From Rugamonas violacea (GTDB lineage Bacteria > Pseudomonadota > Gammaproteobacteria > Burkholderiales > Burkholderiaceae_D), in NCBI RefSeq assembly GCF_016461825.1, contig NZ_JAEMNU010000119.1:89292-153291 (forward strand): DNA of 64,000 bases, read 5' to 3'. Numbering within the stretch: position 1 is the stretch's first letter; each line of letters opens with the position of its first letter. This document shows positions 27,340 through 36,197 of this stretch, one piece after another. The notes under the pieces are model-generated. The model was not told the origin of the DNA and did not search any database. It worked only from the letters and a program-made list of their open reading frames with translations. The translations under genes and the position numbers were made by a program.

Positions 27340-28938
27340 ATGACTATCGCCAAACGCTTATACATCCTGATCATCACCGTGGTGATCGGCCTGGCCGCCA
27401 TGGCCGGCCTGGGCATGTACCAGATGAACGTGGTGTACAACGGCGCCAATTTCGCCAACATCAACACCGTGCCGAGCCTGTTGACGCTGGACGAGGCCTT
27501 CGTCGCCGTGGCCCAGCTGCGCACCCAGGTGTGGCAATACATGGCGCTGAGCGATCCGGCCAAGAAGGCCGAGATGAGCAAGGCGATGGGCGAGGCCCAC
27601 GCCAAGACCATCGCGGCCTTCAACAAGTACGAGAAGGAGAACCTGGCCGGCGACGGCGACAAGGCCGCCCTGGCGGCCGACCGCAAGGCGCTTGAGGAAT
27701 ACGACGTCCTGCGCGGCAAGGTGCTGGCGCTGTCCGGCGAGGGCAAGGGCGACGAGGCGCGCGACCTGTTGTTGTCGCAGCAGGCGGTGCTGGCCAAGCT
27801 GCGCGACACCATGGACGCCCACCGTCAGCTCAACGCCGACCTCGGCACCCAGGGCGCCAAGGACGCCGAGGCGACGCTGGCCCGCGCCAAGCTGCTGTCG
27901 AGCGGCATCGCGCTGGCGATCATCGCCGCCGTGGCGGCCATGGGACTGCTGCTGGTCAAGCGCATCGTCGGCGCGATCATGGTGGCGGTCGGCATCGCCG
28001 AGGCGGTGGCCGGCGGCGACCTGACCTGTCACATCGACGCCCGGGGCGGCGACGAGACGGCCCAGTTGTTGCGCGCCCTGAAGCGCATGACCGACAGCCT
28101 GGTGTTGATCGTCGGCCAGGTGCGCAGCGGCACCGACACCATCGCCACCGCCTCCGGCCAGATCGCCAGCGGCAACCTCGACCTGTCCTCGCGCACCGAG
28201 CAGCAGGCCAGTTCGCTGGAGGAGACCGCCTCGTCGATGGAGGAGCTGACCAGCACCGTCAAGCAGAACGCCGCCAACGCGCGCCAGGCCAGCCAGCTGG
28301 CGGTGTCGGCCTCGGACGTGGCGCTGCGCGGCGGCGCCGTGGTGACCCAGGTGATCGACACGATGGGCTCGATCGACGCCTCGGCCAAGAAGATCGTCGA
28401 CATCATCGGCGTCATCGACGGCATCGCCTTCCAGACGAATATCCTGGCGTTGAACGCGGCGGTCGAGGCGGCCCGCGCCGGCGAGCAGGGCAGGGGTTTC
28501 GCCGTCGTCGCCTCCGAGGTGCGCAACCTGGCGCAGCGTTCGGCGGCGGCGGCCAAGGAGATCAAGACCCTGATCAGCGATTCGGTCGAGCAGGTCGACG
28601 CCGGCAGCAAGCTGGTCAACCAGGCCGGCGCGACGATGGACGAGGTGGTCGCCAGCGTGCGCCGGGTGAGCGAGGTGATCGGCGAGATCAGCATGGCCAG
28701 CCAGGAGCAGACCTCGGGCATCGAGCAGATCAACCAGGCGGTGACGCAAATGGACACCGTCACCCAGCAGAACGCCGCGCTGGTCGAGGAGGCGGCCGCC
28801 GCCGCCGCCTCGCTGCAGGACCAGGCCGGTATCCTGGCCCAGGTGGTCAGCACCTTCCGGCTGAACATGGCGGCGACGCGGCCTGCCGCGCCGGCCCGCT
28901 TGCGTGGCGCCGGCCAGCCGGTGCTGCTCGGCCAGTGA
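27340..28938 (+). CDS. Methyl-accepting chemotaxis protein
   Basis: A 532-residue chemoreceptor. Transmembrane helix 1 covers about residues 7-27 and helix 2 about 187-208. Between them is a four-helix-bundle ligand domain ([19 protein letters not shown]). A HAMP region follows, then the signalling domain with the hairpin tip [28 protein letters not shown]. The C-terminus lacks the NWETF-type CheR docking pentapeptide. The ATG at 27340 is favoured because GGGA lies upstream, but an in-frame ATG at 27328 is possible. No other chemotaxis gene is nearby. Its stop codon lies inside the first unit of an 11-bp repeat array. Confidence 0.95.
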   Translation: MTIAKRLYILIITVVIGLAAMAGLGMYQMNVVYNGANFANINTVPSLLTLDEAFVAVAQLRTQVWQYMALSDPAKKAEMSKAMGEAHAKTIAAFNKYEKENLAGDGDKAALAADRKALEEYDVLRGKVLALSGEGKGDEARDLLLSQQAVLAKLRDTMDAHRQLNADLGTQGAKDAEATLARAKLLSSGIALAIIAAVAAMGLLLVKRIVGAIMVAVGIAEAVAGGDLTCHIDARGGDETAQLLRALKRMTDSLVLIVGQVRSGTDTIATASGQIASGNLDLSSRTEQQASSLEETASSMEELTSTVKQNAANARQASQLAVSASDVALRGGAVVTQVIDTMGSIDASAKKIVDIIGVIDGIAFQTNILALNAAVEAARAGEQGRGFAVVASEVRNLAQRSAAAAKEIKTLISDSVEQVDAGSKLVNQAGATMDEVVASVRRVSEVIGEISMASQEQTSGIEQINQAVTQMDTVTQQNAALVEEAAAAAASLQDQAGILAQVVSTFRLNMAATRPAAPARLRGAGQPVLLGQ

Positions 28939-29020
28939 GCTGTCAGTGAGCTGTCAGTGAGCGGTCAGTGAGCGTCCAATGAGCAACCAACGAGCGGCCA
29001 ACGAGCGGCTGCTAAGCTGC
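28933..29020 (+). repeat. Eight 11-bp tandem repeats spanning the chemoreceptor stop codon
   Basis: Units are CAGTGAGCTGT (twice), CAGTGAGCGGT, CAGTGAGCGTC, CAATGAGCAAC, CAACGAGCGGC (twice) and TGCTAAGCTGC. The stop TGA of the chemoreceptor gene (28936-28938) is in unit 1. Because 11 is not divisible by three, the TGA in units 2-5 falls in successive frames, closing all reading frames on the plus strand. Confidence 0.9.
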
Positions 29021-29103
29021 CGCCAAGCGGCGGACCGCAGCGGGCGGGGCCGCCGTGTCGGCGGCGAAGTGCCCGGCGCGCCTCGCGTCGCCGCTTGGCG
29101 GCG

Positions 29104-31482
29104 CTAACCGGCGCAGGCGGCTTGCGCCGCCCGCGCCGGACCGTCCGCCAGCCTGGCCAGCAAGGTCTCCAGCGGCATGGCGTGGCCGTACAGATATCCC
29201 TGCAAACAATCGCAGCCGTTGGCCGTCAGGAAGTCGGCCTGCGCCTGCGTTTCCACGCCCTCGGCCACCACGCGCAGACCGAGGTGGCGCGCCATCGCCA
29301 GGATGGCCTGGACGATGGCTTTGTCGCTGGCGTCGTCCGGCGTGTCGCGTACGAAGCTGCGGTCGATCTTCAGCTCGTACAAGGGCATCTTCTTCAGGTA
29401 GGCCAGGCTGGAATAGCCGGTGCCGAAATCGTCGATGGAAAAGCGCAGTCCCATGGCGGCCAGTTCGTGCATGCGGGCGATGGTTTCGTCGAGCTTGTCG
29501 ATCAGCAGGCCCTCGGTGACCTCCAGAATCAGCAGGGCGGCCGGCGCGCCGCTGGCGGCCAGCGTGCGCCGCACCTGCGCGACGAAGTCGTCCTGGCGGA
29601 ACTGGCTGGGGCTGACGTTGACCGACAGCGGCAGCGGCCGGCCGGCCGCCTGTAGCCGCAGCACGGCGGCGCAGGCCTGCTGCAGCGCCCACAGGCCGAG
29701 CGGGCGGATCAAACCGCATTCCTCGGCCACCGGGATGAACACGGCCGGCGCCACCATGCTGCCGTCGGCGCGGCGCCAGCGCATCAGCAGCTCGGCGCCG
29801 ACCACCGCGCCGGCGCGGTCGACCTGCGGCTGCAGGTGCATGCATAACTCGCCGCCGGCCAGCGCGGCGGCCAGGTCGCGCTCCATCGTCAGGCGCTGTT
29901 CGACGTCGGCCTGCATCGCCGTTTCGAAGAAGGCGATGCCGTTGCGGCCGTCCGCCTTGGCGCGGTACATCGCCGTGTCGGCCTCGCGCAGCAGGTCTTG
30001 CGCCGTCTGACCGCGCTGCGGCAGCAGGGTCACGCCGATGCTGGCGCTGGACTGGTAGGACTGGCCTTCGATCTCGAAGCAGTCGGCGATGGCGCGGCGG
30101 ATCTTTTCGGCCACCAGCAGCGCCGAGTGGCTGGCGCCGGCGACGTCCTGCGCCAAGTGGGCCAGCAGCACGACGAACTCGTCGCCGCCGATGCGCGCCA
30201 CCGTGTCGGCCTTGCGCATCAAGCCGCTCAGGCGCTGGGCGGCGTTGCGCAGCAGGGCGTCGCCGGTGGCGTGGCCGCGCGCGTCGTTGATGTACTTGAA
30301 GTGGTCGAGGTCGATGAACATCACCGCGCTGATGCTGCCGCCGCGCTGCGAACTGGCCAGCAGCTTGTCGAGCCGGTCCATCAGCAGGCGCCGGTTGGGC
30401 AGGCCGGTCAGCACGTCGTAGAAGGCGAGGCGGTGGATGTCGTCCTCGGAGCGTTTGCGTTCGCTGATGTCGCGCTCGACGGCGACCCAGTGGGTGTTGT
30501 TGCCGCCCTCGTCGGCGAAGGGCACCAGCTCGGTCTCGACCCAGTAGGCCTCGCCGGCCTTGGTGTAGTTGAGCAGCTCGGCGCGCACCGCCTCGTTGCG
30601 CGCCATCGCGGCGGCGATGCGGGCCAGCGTCTCCGGCTCGGTGTCCGGCCCGCGCAGCAGGCGCAGGCCGCGCCCCAGCACCTCGTCGCGGCGGTAGCCG
30701 GTGCGCCGCTCGAAGGCCTGGTTGACGAAGATGATGTGCTGGCCGCCGTCGGCCGCTTCGGCCGCGCGGTCCGCGCCGGCCACCCCGGCCGGCCCGGCGG
30801 CGGCGTCGACCTCGGCGATCAGCACCATGTCGTTCAGGCGCGCCACGGCGGCCGAGGTCAGGCGCAGCTCGGCGTTGAGGATCTGCAGCCGCTCCTGGCC
30901 CTGTTCCAGCGACAGCGTGCTGGCCCCCAGCTGGTCGAGCGAGCGCGCCAGGTGCCGCAGCAGCACGGCGCAGGACAAGGTCAGCACGGCGCTGATGAAG
31001 AGGAAGTTGAGGGTGACGATGGCCGACTTGAGGAAGGCGTAGTCGGGCACGCCTTCGAAGTGCAACTGGCCGTTGGCCTCGTAGCCGAGCACCATCACCG
31101 CCAGCGCGGCGGCGGCCAGCGACCATAGCGCCGGGCGCAGGCCCAGCAGCAGCGCCGCCAGCACCGGGATGGCCATCAAATAGATCTGGCTGACCGGGCC
31201 GATTTTGAGCAGCAGCACCACGCCGATCAGGAAGGCGACCGCCAGGAAGTTGAGCACGCGGCTGCGGTAGGGCAGGCTGGTCCAGCGCCAGATGGTGGCG
31301 ATCCAGAGCAGCGCGACGACATCGCTGACGACGATCGCCCACATGCCCTCGCTGGCCGCCAGCAGGGCGCTGGGCACGGCGGTGAGCAGGCCCAGGACCA
31401 GGATGGCCAGCAGCAGCCGGGCGAAGATTTGCGCCCGCCAGTGCGCGATATCGTTCGGCGCAGCCACAGGATCGACCTCCAT
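29104..31482 (-). CDS. Membrane PAS-GGDEF-EAL protein (cyclic di-GMP turnover)
   Basis: A 792-residue protein with about six N-terminal membrane helices (15-190), a PAS domain (about 245-360, VNQAFERRTGYRRDEVLG), GGDEF (about 365-530) and EAL (about 540-785). The cyclase site ARIGGDEF is intact and is preceded by RKAD, a product-inhibition RxxD site. The phosphodiesterase has ELLMR in place of EALLR. It retains the metal and catalytic residues in VNVSPSQF, LEVTEG, DDFGTGYSS, KIDRSFV and AEGVET. Either or both activities are possible. The ATG at 31482 is selected, with no strong binding site. A single-gene unit. Confidence 0.92.
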   Translation of the reverse strand: MEVDPVAAPNDIAHWRAQIFARLLLAILVLGLLTAVPSALLAASEGMWAIVVSDVVALLWIATIWRWTSLPYRSRVLNFLAVAFLIGVVLLLKIGPVSQIYLMAIPVLAALLLGLRPALWSLAAAALAVMVLGYEANGQLHFEGVPDYAFLKSAIVTLNFLFISAVLTLSCAVLLRHLARSLDQLGASTLSLEQGQERLQILNAELRLTSAAVARLNDMVLIAEVDAAAGPAGVAGADRAAEAADGGQHIIFVNQAFERRTGYRRDEVLGRGLRLLRGPDTEPETLARIAAAMARNEAVRAELLNYTKAGEAYWVETELVPFADEGGNNTHWVAVERDISERKRSEDDIHRLAFYDVLTGLPNRRLLMDRLDKLLASSQRGGSISAVMFIDLDHFKYINDARGHATGDALLRNAAQRLSGLMRKADTVARIGGDEFVVLLAHLAQDVAGASHSALLVAEKIRRAIADCFEIEGQSYQSSASIGVTLLPQRGQTAQDLLREADTAMYRAKADGRNGIAFFETAMQADVEQRLTMERDLAAALAGGELCMHLQPQVDRAGAVVGAELLMRWRRADGSMVAPAVFIPVAEECGLIRPLGLWALQQACAAVLRLQAAGRPLPLSVNVSPSQFRQDDFVAQVRRTLAASGAPAALLILEVTEGLLIDKLDETIARMHELAAMGLRFSIDDFGTGYSSLAYLKKMPLYELKIDRSFVRDTPDDASDKAIVQAILAMARHLGLRVVAEGVETQAQADFLTANGCDCLQGYLYGHAMPLETLLARLADGPARAAQAACAG

Positions 31483-31655
31483 GAGCGGAATGCATGGTTG
31501 TACGAATGATATTGCCGGGCCTGGCCCGCATGGACGGGCTGGGCGGTGTGAGTTCGATGGTACCTGCAATCGCCGGCGCTGTCACCGCCGCGCGGCGCCG
31601 CGCAGCGCGCCGGCGGGCGGGCTGTGGTTTCGCCGTCGCCGGCGCCGCCGGCGGC

Positions 31656-32585
31656 CTACTGGAAGGCGGCCATCAGGTCGATGAAGGCGGTCAGGCTGCG
31701 GCCGAAGTGGCGCTTCCAGATCTGGTTCAGCGCCGAGTCGGGCTGGCGCCGGCTGTCGTCGAAGAATTTCTGGGCGGCCTTTTGCAGGTCCTTGTCGTCC
31801 TTGCGGAAGCCCCAGCCGATCAGGTCGGTGGGGCCGACCGGGAAGGCCACGCTGGCGTGCTTGAGCTGGTGGGCGCCGGCCCAGATGGCGATGTCGGCGT
31901 CGATCAGGATGAAGTCGACGGCGCCGGCGTCGACGGCGCTGAACAGCGCCGGCGACAGCAGGTAGTCGACCTTGACCGGGTTGGCGGCGAAGGCGCCGCG
32001 GTTCTGCTGCTCGACCCAGTTGAGCGCCGCCGTGTCGCGGTTGACGCCGGCCAGCTTGCCGGCCAGGTCGGCCACGCCCTTGATCTGCGCCGCCTTCTGG
32101 CGCGAGACGATGGCCATCAGCCGGCTGGGGAAGAGGATGACGAAGTCGAGCTTTTTCAGGCGCCACTCGTTTTGCACCAGGTTGGCCGGGTACAGGTCGC
32201 ACTTGCCCGAGGCCAGGGCCTGCGGCGTGTAGCTGGCCTCGCGCACGGTGCGGCCGTCCTGGTTGAAGAACTGCTCGTCCCAGTACAGCCGTTCGAACTT
32301 CGGCTTGACCCGCTTGCCGATGGCCTTGGCGAAGGCGCCGGTCTGCTCGGCGACGTTGCCGCTGACCTTGCAGTTCTGCCGGCAGCCGGCCGGCTCGAAC
32401 ACGGCCGAGGCGGGGTGGTCGGAGGCGATGCAGACGCGCAGCTCGCCGCTGCGGCGGATCTCGGCCAGCGAGCGGGCCTGCGCCGTCGCGCTCAACGCCA
32501 GCAGCAGCAATGGCAGCAGCGGCAACAGCGGCGGCAACGCCGGCGCCGGCCGGGCGCCGCCGCCGGCCGGGCGGCGCGCGCTCAC
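31656..32585 (-). CDS. Periplasmic solute-binding protein, family 3-like
   Basis: A 309-residue exported protein starting at GTG, which overlaps the TGA of the upstream cyclase gene as GTGA. The signal peptide is Leu/Pro-rich (about 12-36, ending ATAQA). The mature domain begins RRSGELRVCIAS, the usual start of family 3 amino-acid binding proteins, with a distinctive Cys pair (EPAGCRQNC) and the ligand-binding pattern DLYPANLV, FPSRLMAIVSRQ, KLAGVNRDTAALNWVEQ. No permease or ATPase gene accompanies it. Coupling to a membrane diguanylate cyclase suggests it delivers a ligand signal rather than a transport substrate. Confidence 0.85.
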   Translation of the reverse strand: MSARRPAGGGARPAPALPPLLPLLPLLLLALSATAQARSLAEIRRSGELRVCIASDHPASAVFEPAGCRQNCKVSGNVAEQTGAFAKAIGKRVKPKFERLYWDEQFFNQDGRTVREASYTPQALASGKCDLYPANLVQNEWRLKKLDFVILFPSRLMAIVSRQKAAQIKGVADLAGKLAGVNRDTAALNWVEQQNRGAFAANPVKVDYLLSPALFSAVDAGAVDFILIDADIAIWAGAHQLKHASVAFPVGPTDLIGWGFRKDDKDLQKAAQKFFDDSRRQPDSALNQIWKRHFGRSLTAFIDLMAAFQ

Positions 32586-34453
32586 GCCGGCACCTGGCCG
32601 CTCTGGTCGGCGGCGCTGGCCAGGTCGCTGGCGGCGGCTTGGCCGTTGCGCTGGCCGGCCTCCAGCTCGACGCGGTTGCGCCCGCCGGCCTTGCTGCGGT
32701 ACAGCGCGCGGTCGGCGCGGGCGATCATTTGCGCCAGCGTGTCGTCGGCGACCACGCTGGTCACGCCGAAGCTGCAGGTCTTGCCGCCGCCGACGCGGAA
32801 GACGTGGCCGGCGATTTGTTCGCGCAGCTTCTCGGCCAGCAGGGCGGCACCCTCCAGTTCGGTGTCGCGGCACACCAGCAGGAACTCCTCGCCGCCCCAA
32901 CGGCCGACCACGTCGACCGCCCGCGTGCCCTTGGCCAGCAGGTCGGCCATTTCGGCCAGCACGATGTCGCCGGCCTGGTGGCCGAAGGTGTCGTTGACGC
33001 GCTTGAAATGGTCGACGTCGAGCAGCATCAGCGAGAACGGGTTGCCGCAGCGCTGGTAGCGCTTGATCTCGTCGTCGAGCACCTGGTCCAGCCGCAGGCG
33101 GTTGCACAGGCCGGTCAGGCGGTCGGTGATCGACAGGCGGTCGAGTTCGCGGTTCTTTTCCTGCAACTGCTCGCTGACGGCCTGTTGCGCCCGCAGCGCC
33201 TGCTGCAACTGTCCGGTGCGCTCGAGCACCTTGCGTTCGAGCGACTGGTTCAGCTCCTGGGTCTGGGCGTCCTTGGTGGTGAGCAGCTGGTTCTGGTTCT
33301 CGATCAGGGCGATCTTGTCGTGGATCGCCGCCTGCATGCGGGCGAAGCTGTGGGCCAGGCGGCCCAGTTCGTCGTGGCGGTCGAGGCCGTCCAGCTTGGG
33401 CATCTTGCCGGCCGGCGCGGCGTCGTCGGATTCGCCGGCGTGGTAGCGCGCCAGTTGCTCGGCCTTCAAGGTCAGCGTCAGGATCGGGCCGGTCAGGCGG
33501 CCGGCGAAATAGATCGCGCAGCAGATGCCGAACACCAGGGCCAGCAGGCCCAGCGCGCCGGCCAGCAACACCAGCCGCAGCACCGAGGCGCGGATGTCGT
33601 CGCGCGAGGCGACGCCGACGATGGCGAAGGGGGTGCCGTCCAGGTGCTGGCGGCGGAAGGCGATCGAGCCGTAGCGCTCGGGGATGTCGCTCCAGCTGCG
33701 CCAGGCGGCGCTGGCTTTCCAGAAGTCGCTGCGCTCGGCGCTGCTGAAGCCCGGCTGGAGCGGCAGCACCACCCTGCCCGACAGGTCGCTGGCGGCGATC
33801 GAGACGAAGCCGCTGTGGCCGATCTGCAGCTGACCGAACAGCTTTTGCTGGATCTGCCCGAAGTCGAGCAGCAGCACCACGCTGGCGCCGGGCAGCGGCC
33901 GGCCGTCCTTGAGCACCGGGCGCTTGAGCAGCAGCACCTGCTGCGACGGGCCGGCGCGCAGGCGGCGCAGGTCGAGCACGCTGGCGCCGCGCGCCGGCAG
34001 GCGGGCGATCAGCTCCAGCCCGGCGGCCACGCCGTTGCCGTCGCGGCTGAATTCGAAGCGCTGGTCGTCGCTGTAGATCACCTGTTGGTCCTGGATCAGG
34101 AACACCTGGCTCAGCCACGGCTCCTGGCCGCGGATCTTGCTGAAGAAGTTGTGCAGGTTGGGCACGAAGATGCCGGCCACCTCGGGGTCGCCGAACATGG
34201 CGTCGACCAGCGGATGGACGGCCCACTGGTCGAGCGCGCTTTCGCGCACGTCGAGGAAGTTGCTCAGCAGGGCGGCGCTCTGGCGCAGGCTCTGTGCCAG
34301 TTGCACGTCCGATTCCTGGCGCAGGCTGTTGGCGCCCAGCAGTGCCATCACGCACGTCAGCAGGCAGACCACGGCGACGACGATGGCGCCGGTCATGGCG
34401 ATCAGCCGGGCGCGGATGGAGTGCTTCAGGATGTGGCGGGCGGCAACAATCAT
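32582..34453 (-). CDS. Membrane diguanylate cyclase with dCache-like sensor and HAMP
   Basis: A 623-residue protein. A helix at about 16-37, a large periplasmic sensor (about 40-300, VFLIQDQQVIYSDDQRFEFS) and a second helix at about 297-320 lead to a HAMP segment. A coiled coil (about 370-445, NQNQLLTTKDAQTQELNQSL) and a GGDEF domain follow. The active site is GRWGGEEF with an upstream RAVD inhibition site. It should make cyclic di-GMP in response to a periplasmic signal. The solute-binding protein gene overlaps its stop by four bases, suggesting a two-part sensor. ATG at 34453 is chosen; an upstream extension is possible. Confidence 0.92.
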   Translation of the reverse strand: MIVAARHILKHSIRARLIAMTGAIVVAVVCLLTCVMALLGANSLRQESDVQLAQSLRQSAALLSNFLDVRESALDQWAVHPLVDAMFGDPEVAGIFVPNLHNFFSKIRGQEPWLSQVFLIQDQQVIYSDDQRFEFSRDGNGVAAGLELIARLPARGASVLDLRRLRAGPSQQVLLLKRPVLKDGRPLPGASVVLLLDFGQIQQKLFGQLQIGHSGFVSIAASDLSGRVVLPLQPGFSSAERSDFWKASAAWRSWSDIPERYGSIAFRRQHLDGTPFAIVGVASRDDIRASVLRLVLLAGALGLLALVFGICCAIYFAGRLTGPILTLTLKAEQLARYHAGESDDAAPAGKMPKLDGLDRHDELGRLAHSFARMQAAIHDKIALIENQNQLLTTKDAQTQELNQSLERKVLERTGQLQQALRAQQAVSEQLQEKNRELDRLSITDRLTGLCNRLRLDQVLDDEIKRYQRCGNPFSLMLLDVDHFKRVNDTFGHQAGDIVLAEMADLLAKGTRAVDVVGRWGGEEFLLVCRDTELEGAALLAEKLREQIAGHVFRVGGGKTCSFGVTSVVADDTLAQMIARADRALYRSKAGGRNRVELEAGQRNGQAAASDLASAADQSGQVPA

Positions 34454-34620
34454 CGTGTGCGGAGTCGGTTGAATCCGCCTGCGGGTTTGGGCGGGCGGGT
34501 GTTGTGTGTTGGTTCGTGATGTGTCTGGCGACCTTGACAATTCATTTGCCAAAATTGCAGGCTATTTTACCCCACGCAAGGACTCGTGCCGGAGTGAAAG
34601 TAATTCGTGGAGGCGGCCGG

Positions 34621-35313
34621 TTAGTTCAGCGTGCCGAACACCTTGCCGATCAGTTTGCTGCCGCTGCCGATCGGGTCCTTGCGGATGGCTTTTTCCTCTT
34701 CGCCGATCATGACGAACAGGCCGTCGAGGGCGCGCTGGGTGACGTAGTCCTCGACCGTGTTGTTGCCGCCGCCGGCCAGGCCCAGCTTGGAGGCCTGGCC
34801 CATGGCGTTGTTGTACTGCGCCGAGAGGTTGGAGCGGTCGGTGACTTTTTTGACGATGGGCAGGAATTGCACGCCGAGCTTGGCGCCGGTTTTTTCGCGG
34901 AAGAAGTCGGTGACCGAGGTGTCGCCGCCCATCAGGATGTTCTTGGCGTCGCTCACCGTCATCGACTTGAGGGCGCCGAGCAGCAGCGGCTTGGCCAGCG
35001 GCACGGCGGCCTCGGCGGCGCGGTTCATCGCCAGGCTCAGCTCGTCCAACTGCTGGCCCTTGCCGGCCATGCGCAGCAGCGGGCGGGCCTGTTCCAGCAG
35101 ACGCGGCAGGGGGATCTTGACCTTGTCGTTGTTCATGAAGCCGTTCTCCACGCCCAGCTTGCCGACGGCCGCCAGCGAACCCTTCTCCAGCGCCGCCTTC
35201 AGACCGCCGCTGGCGTCCTGGTTGGACAGCTCGGCCAGCGACAGCGCCCAGGCGCTCGAAGCGAGCAGGCAGAGCGGTAAAATCATCGTGGTGGCGCGGC
35301 GCAATGGGGACAT
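34621..35313 (-). CDS. DUF4197 family exported protein
   Basis: A 230-residue protein with a signal peptide (1-24, ASSAWA). The DUF4197 pattern is LSLAELSNQDASGGLKAALEKGS, ILMGGDTSVTDFFREKT and LDGLFVMIGEEEKAIRKDP. The family is widespread in Proteobacteria, periplasmic and of unknown function. AGGAG precedes the ATG. It is a single gene. GC-rich inverted repeats follow at 35365-35402 without a clear T tract. Confidence 0.9.
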   Translation of the reverse strand: MSPLRRATTMILPLCLLASSAWALSLAELSNQDASGGLKAALEKGSLAAVGKLGVENGFMNNDKVKIPLPRLLEQARPLLRMAGKGQQLDELSLAMNRAAEAAVPLAKPLLLGALKSMTVSDAKNILMGGDTSVTDFFREKTGAKLGVQFLPIVKKVTDRSNLSAQYNNAMGQASKLGLAGGGNNTVEDYVTQRALDGLFVMIGEEEKAIRKDPIGSGSKLIGKVFGTLN

Positions 35314-35438
35314 GGTGCACTCCTGGTCGGGGCGGAAACGGGAAGCCGACAGGTTAGCATGAAGGCGGGCGGCGGCCTAGCGCCGCCCGGCCGGCGCCGG
35401 GCAAAACGCGCCGCCCGGAGCGTGGCGCGCCTTGCCCT

Positions 35439-35468
35439 TGCGTTTCTTTGCGTTTCTTTGCGTTTCTC
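35439..35468. repeat. Three 10-bp tandem repeats after the DJ-1/PfpI gene
   Basis: TTGCGTTTCT occurs three times in a row (the third ends in TC), immediately next to the stop codon of the leftward DJ-1/PfpI gene at 35469. Confidence 0.8.
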
Positions 35469-36146
35469 TCAGGCCAGCAGCTTCAGCAAGGCGGCGGCGA
35501 CGGCTTCCGAGGAGCCCGGATTCTGCCCCGTAATCAGCACGCCGTCGGTCTGCACGAACGAGGCCCAGTCCGCTCCCTTGGCGTAGATGGCGCCGTGTTC
35601 CTTCAGCATGTCTTCGACCAGGAAGGGCACCACCTGGCTCAGGCCGACGGCGTCTTCCTCGCTGTTGGTGAAGCCGGTGACGCGCTTGCCGCGCACCAGC
35701 GGCGAGCCGTCGGCCGCCTTGACGTGGCGCAGCACGCCGGGCGCGTGGCAGACCGCGGCGACCGGTTTGCCGGCGGCCACCATCGCTTCGATCAGGGCGA
35801 TCGAGGCGCGGTCTTCGGCCAGATCCCACAGCGGGCCGTGGCCGCCCGGGTAGAACACGGCGTCGAAGTCGGCGGCCGCGACCTCGGCCAGCTTGCCGGT
35901 CGCGGCCAGCGCGGCCTGGGCCGCCGTGTCGGCCTTGAAGCGGACGGTGGCGGCGGTCTGCGATTCCGGCTCGTCGCTCTTCGGATCGAGCGGCGGCTGG
36001 CCGCCCAGCGGCGACACCAGCGTCAGCGTGGCGCCGGCATCCTTCAGCGCGTAGTAGGGGGCGGCGAATTCCTCCAGCCAGAAGCCGGTTTTCCGGCCGG
36101 TGTTGCCCAGTTCCTCGTGCGAGGTCAGTACCATCAAGATGTTCAT
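35469..36146 (-). CDS. DJ-1/PfpI family type 1 glutamine amidotransferase-like protein
   Basis: A 225-residue cytoplasmic protein of the Hsp31/glyoxalase III-like branch. It shows ILMVLTSHEELGNTGRKTGFWLEE at the start, the acidic residue in DAVFYPGGHGPLWDL and the nucleophile elbow VAAVCHAPGVL. Such proteins detoxify methylglyoxal or repair glycated proteins. The gene follows yqhD by 51 bp on the same strand, and the upstream regulator is NemR-like. All three fit defence against reactive aldehydes. AGGAAA precedes the ATG. Confidence 0.92.
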   Translation of the reverse strand: MNILMVLTSHEELGNTGRKTGFWLEEFAAPYYALKDAGATLTLVSPLGGQPPLDPKSDEPESQTAATVRFKADTAAQAALAATGKLAEVAAADFDAVFYPGGHGPLWDLAEDRASIALIEAMVAAGKPVAAVCHAPGVLRHVKAADGSPLVRGKRVTGFTNSEEDAVGLSQVVPFLVEDMLKEHGAIYAKGADWASFVQTDGVLITGQNPGSSEAVAAALLKLLA

Positions 36147-36197
36147 AGCGTTTCCTGTCTTGTGAGTGTGGGTGTGCGTGTGAGTGTGCCGGCCGGC

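Noticed and set aside
29104-30000. EAL motif changed to ELL considered as loss of phosphodiesterase activity
   Set aside because: The metal-binding Glu is kept and all other catalytic motifs (DDFGTGYSS, KIDRSFV, AEGVET) are intact, so inactivity cannot be claimed.
31656-34355. 899-codon leftward frame extending the solute-binding protein upstream
   Set aside because: The upstream two-thirds is an out-of-frame reading of the diguanylate cyclase gene; the GTG at 32585 gives a normal signal peptide.
36147-36197. GT-rich stretch between the DJ-1/PfpI gene and yqhD considered as a separate promoter or repeat
   Set aside because: It is short, degenerate GTGTGAG-type sequence with no recognisable boxes; simple spacing within an operon is enough.
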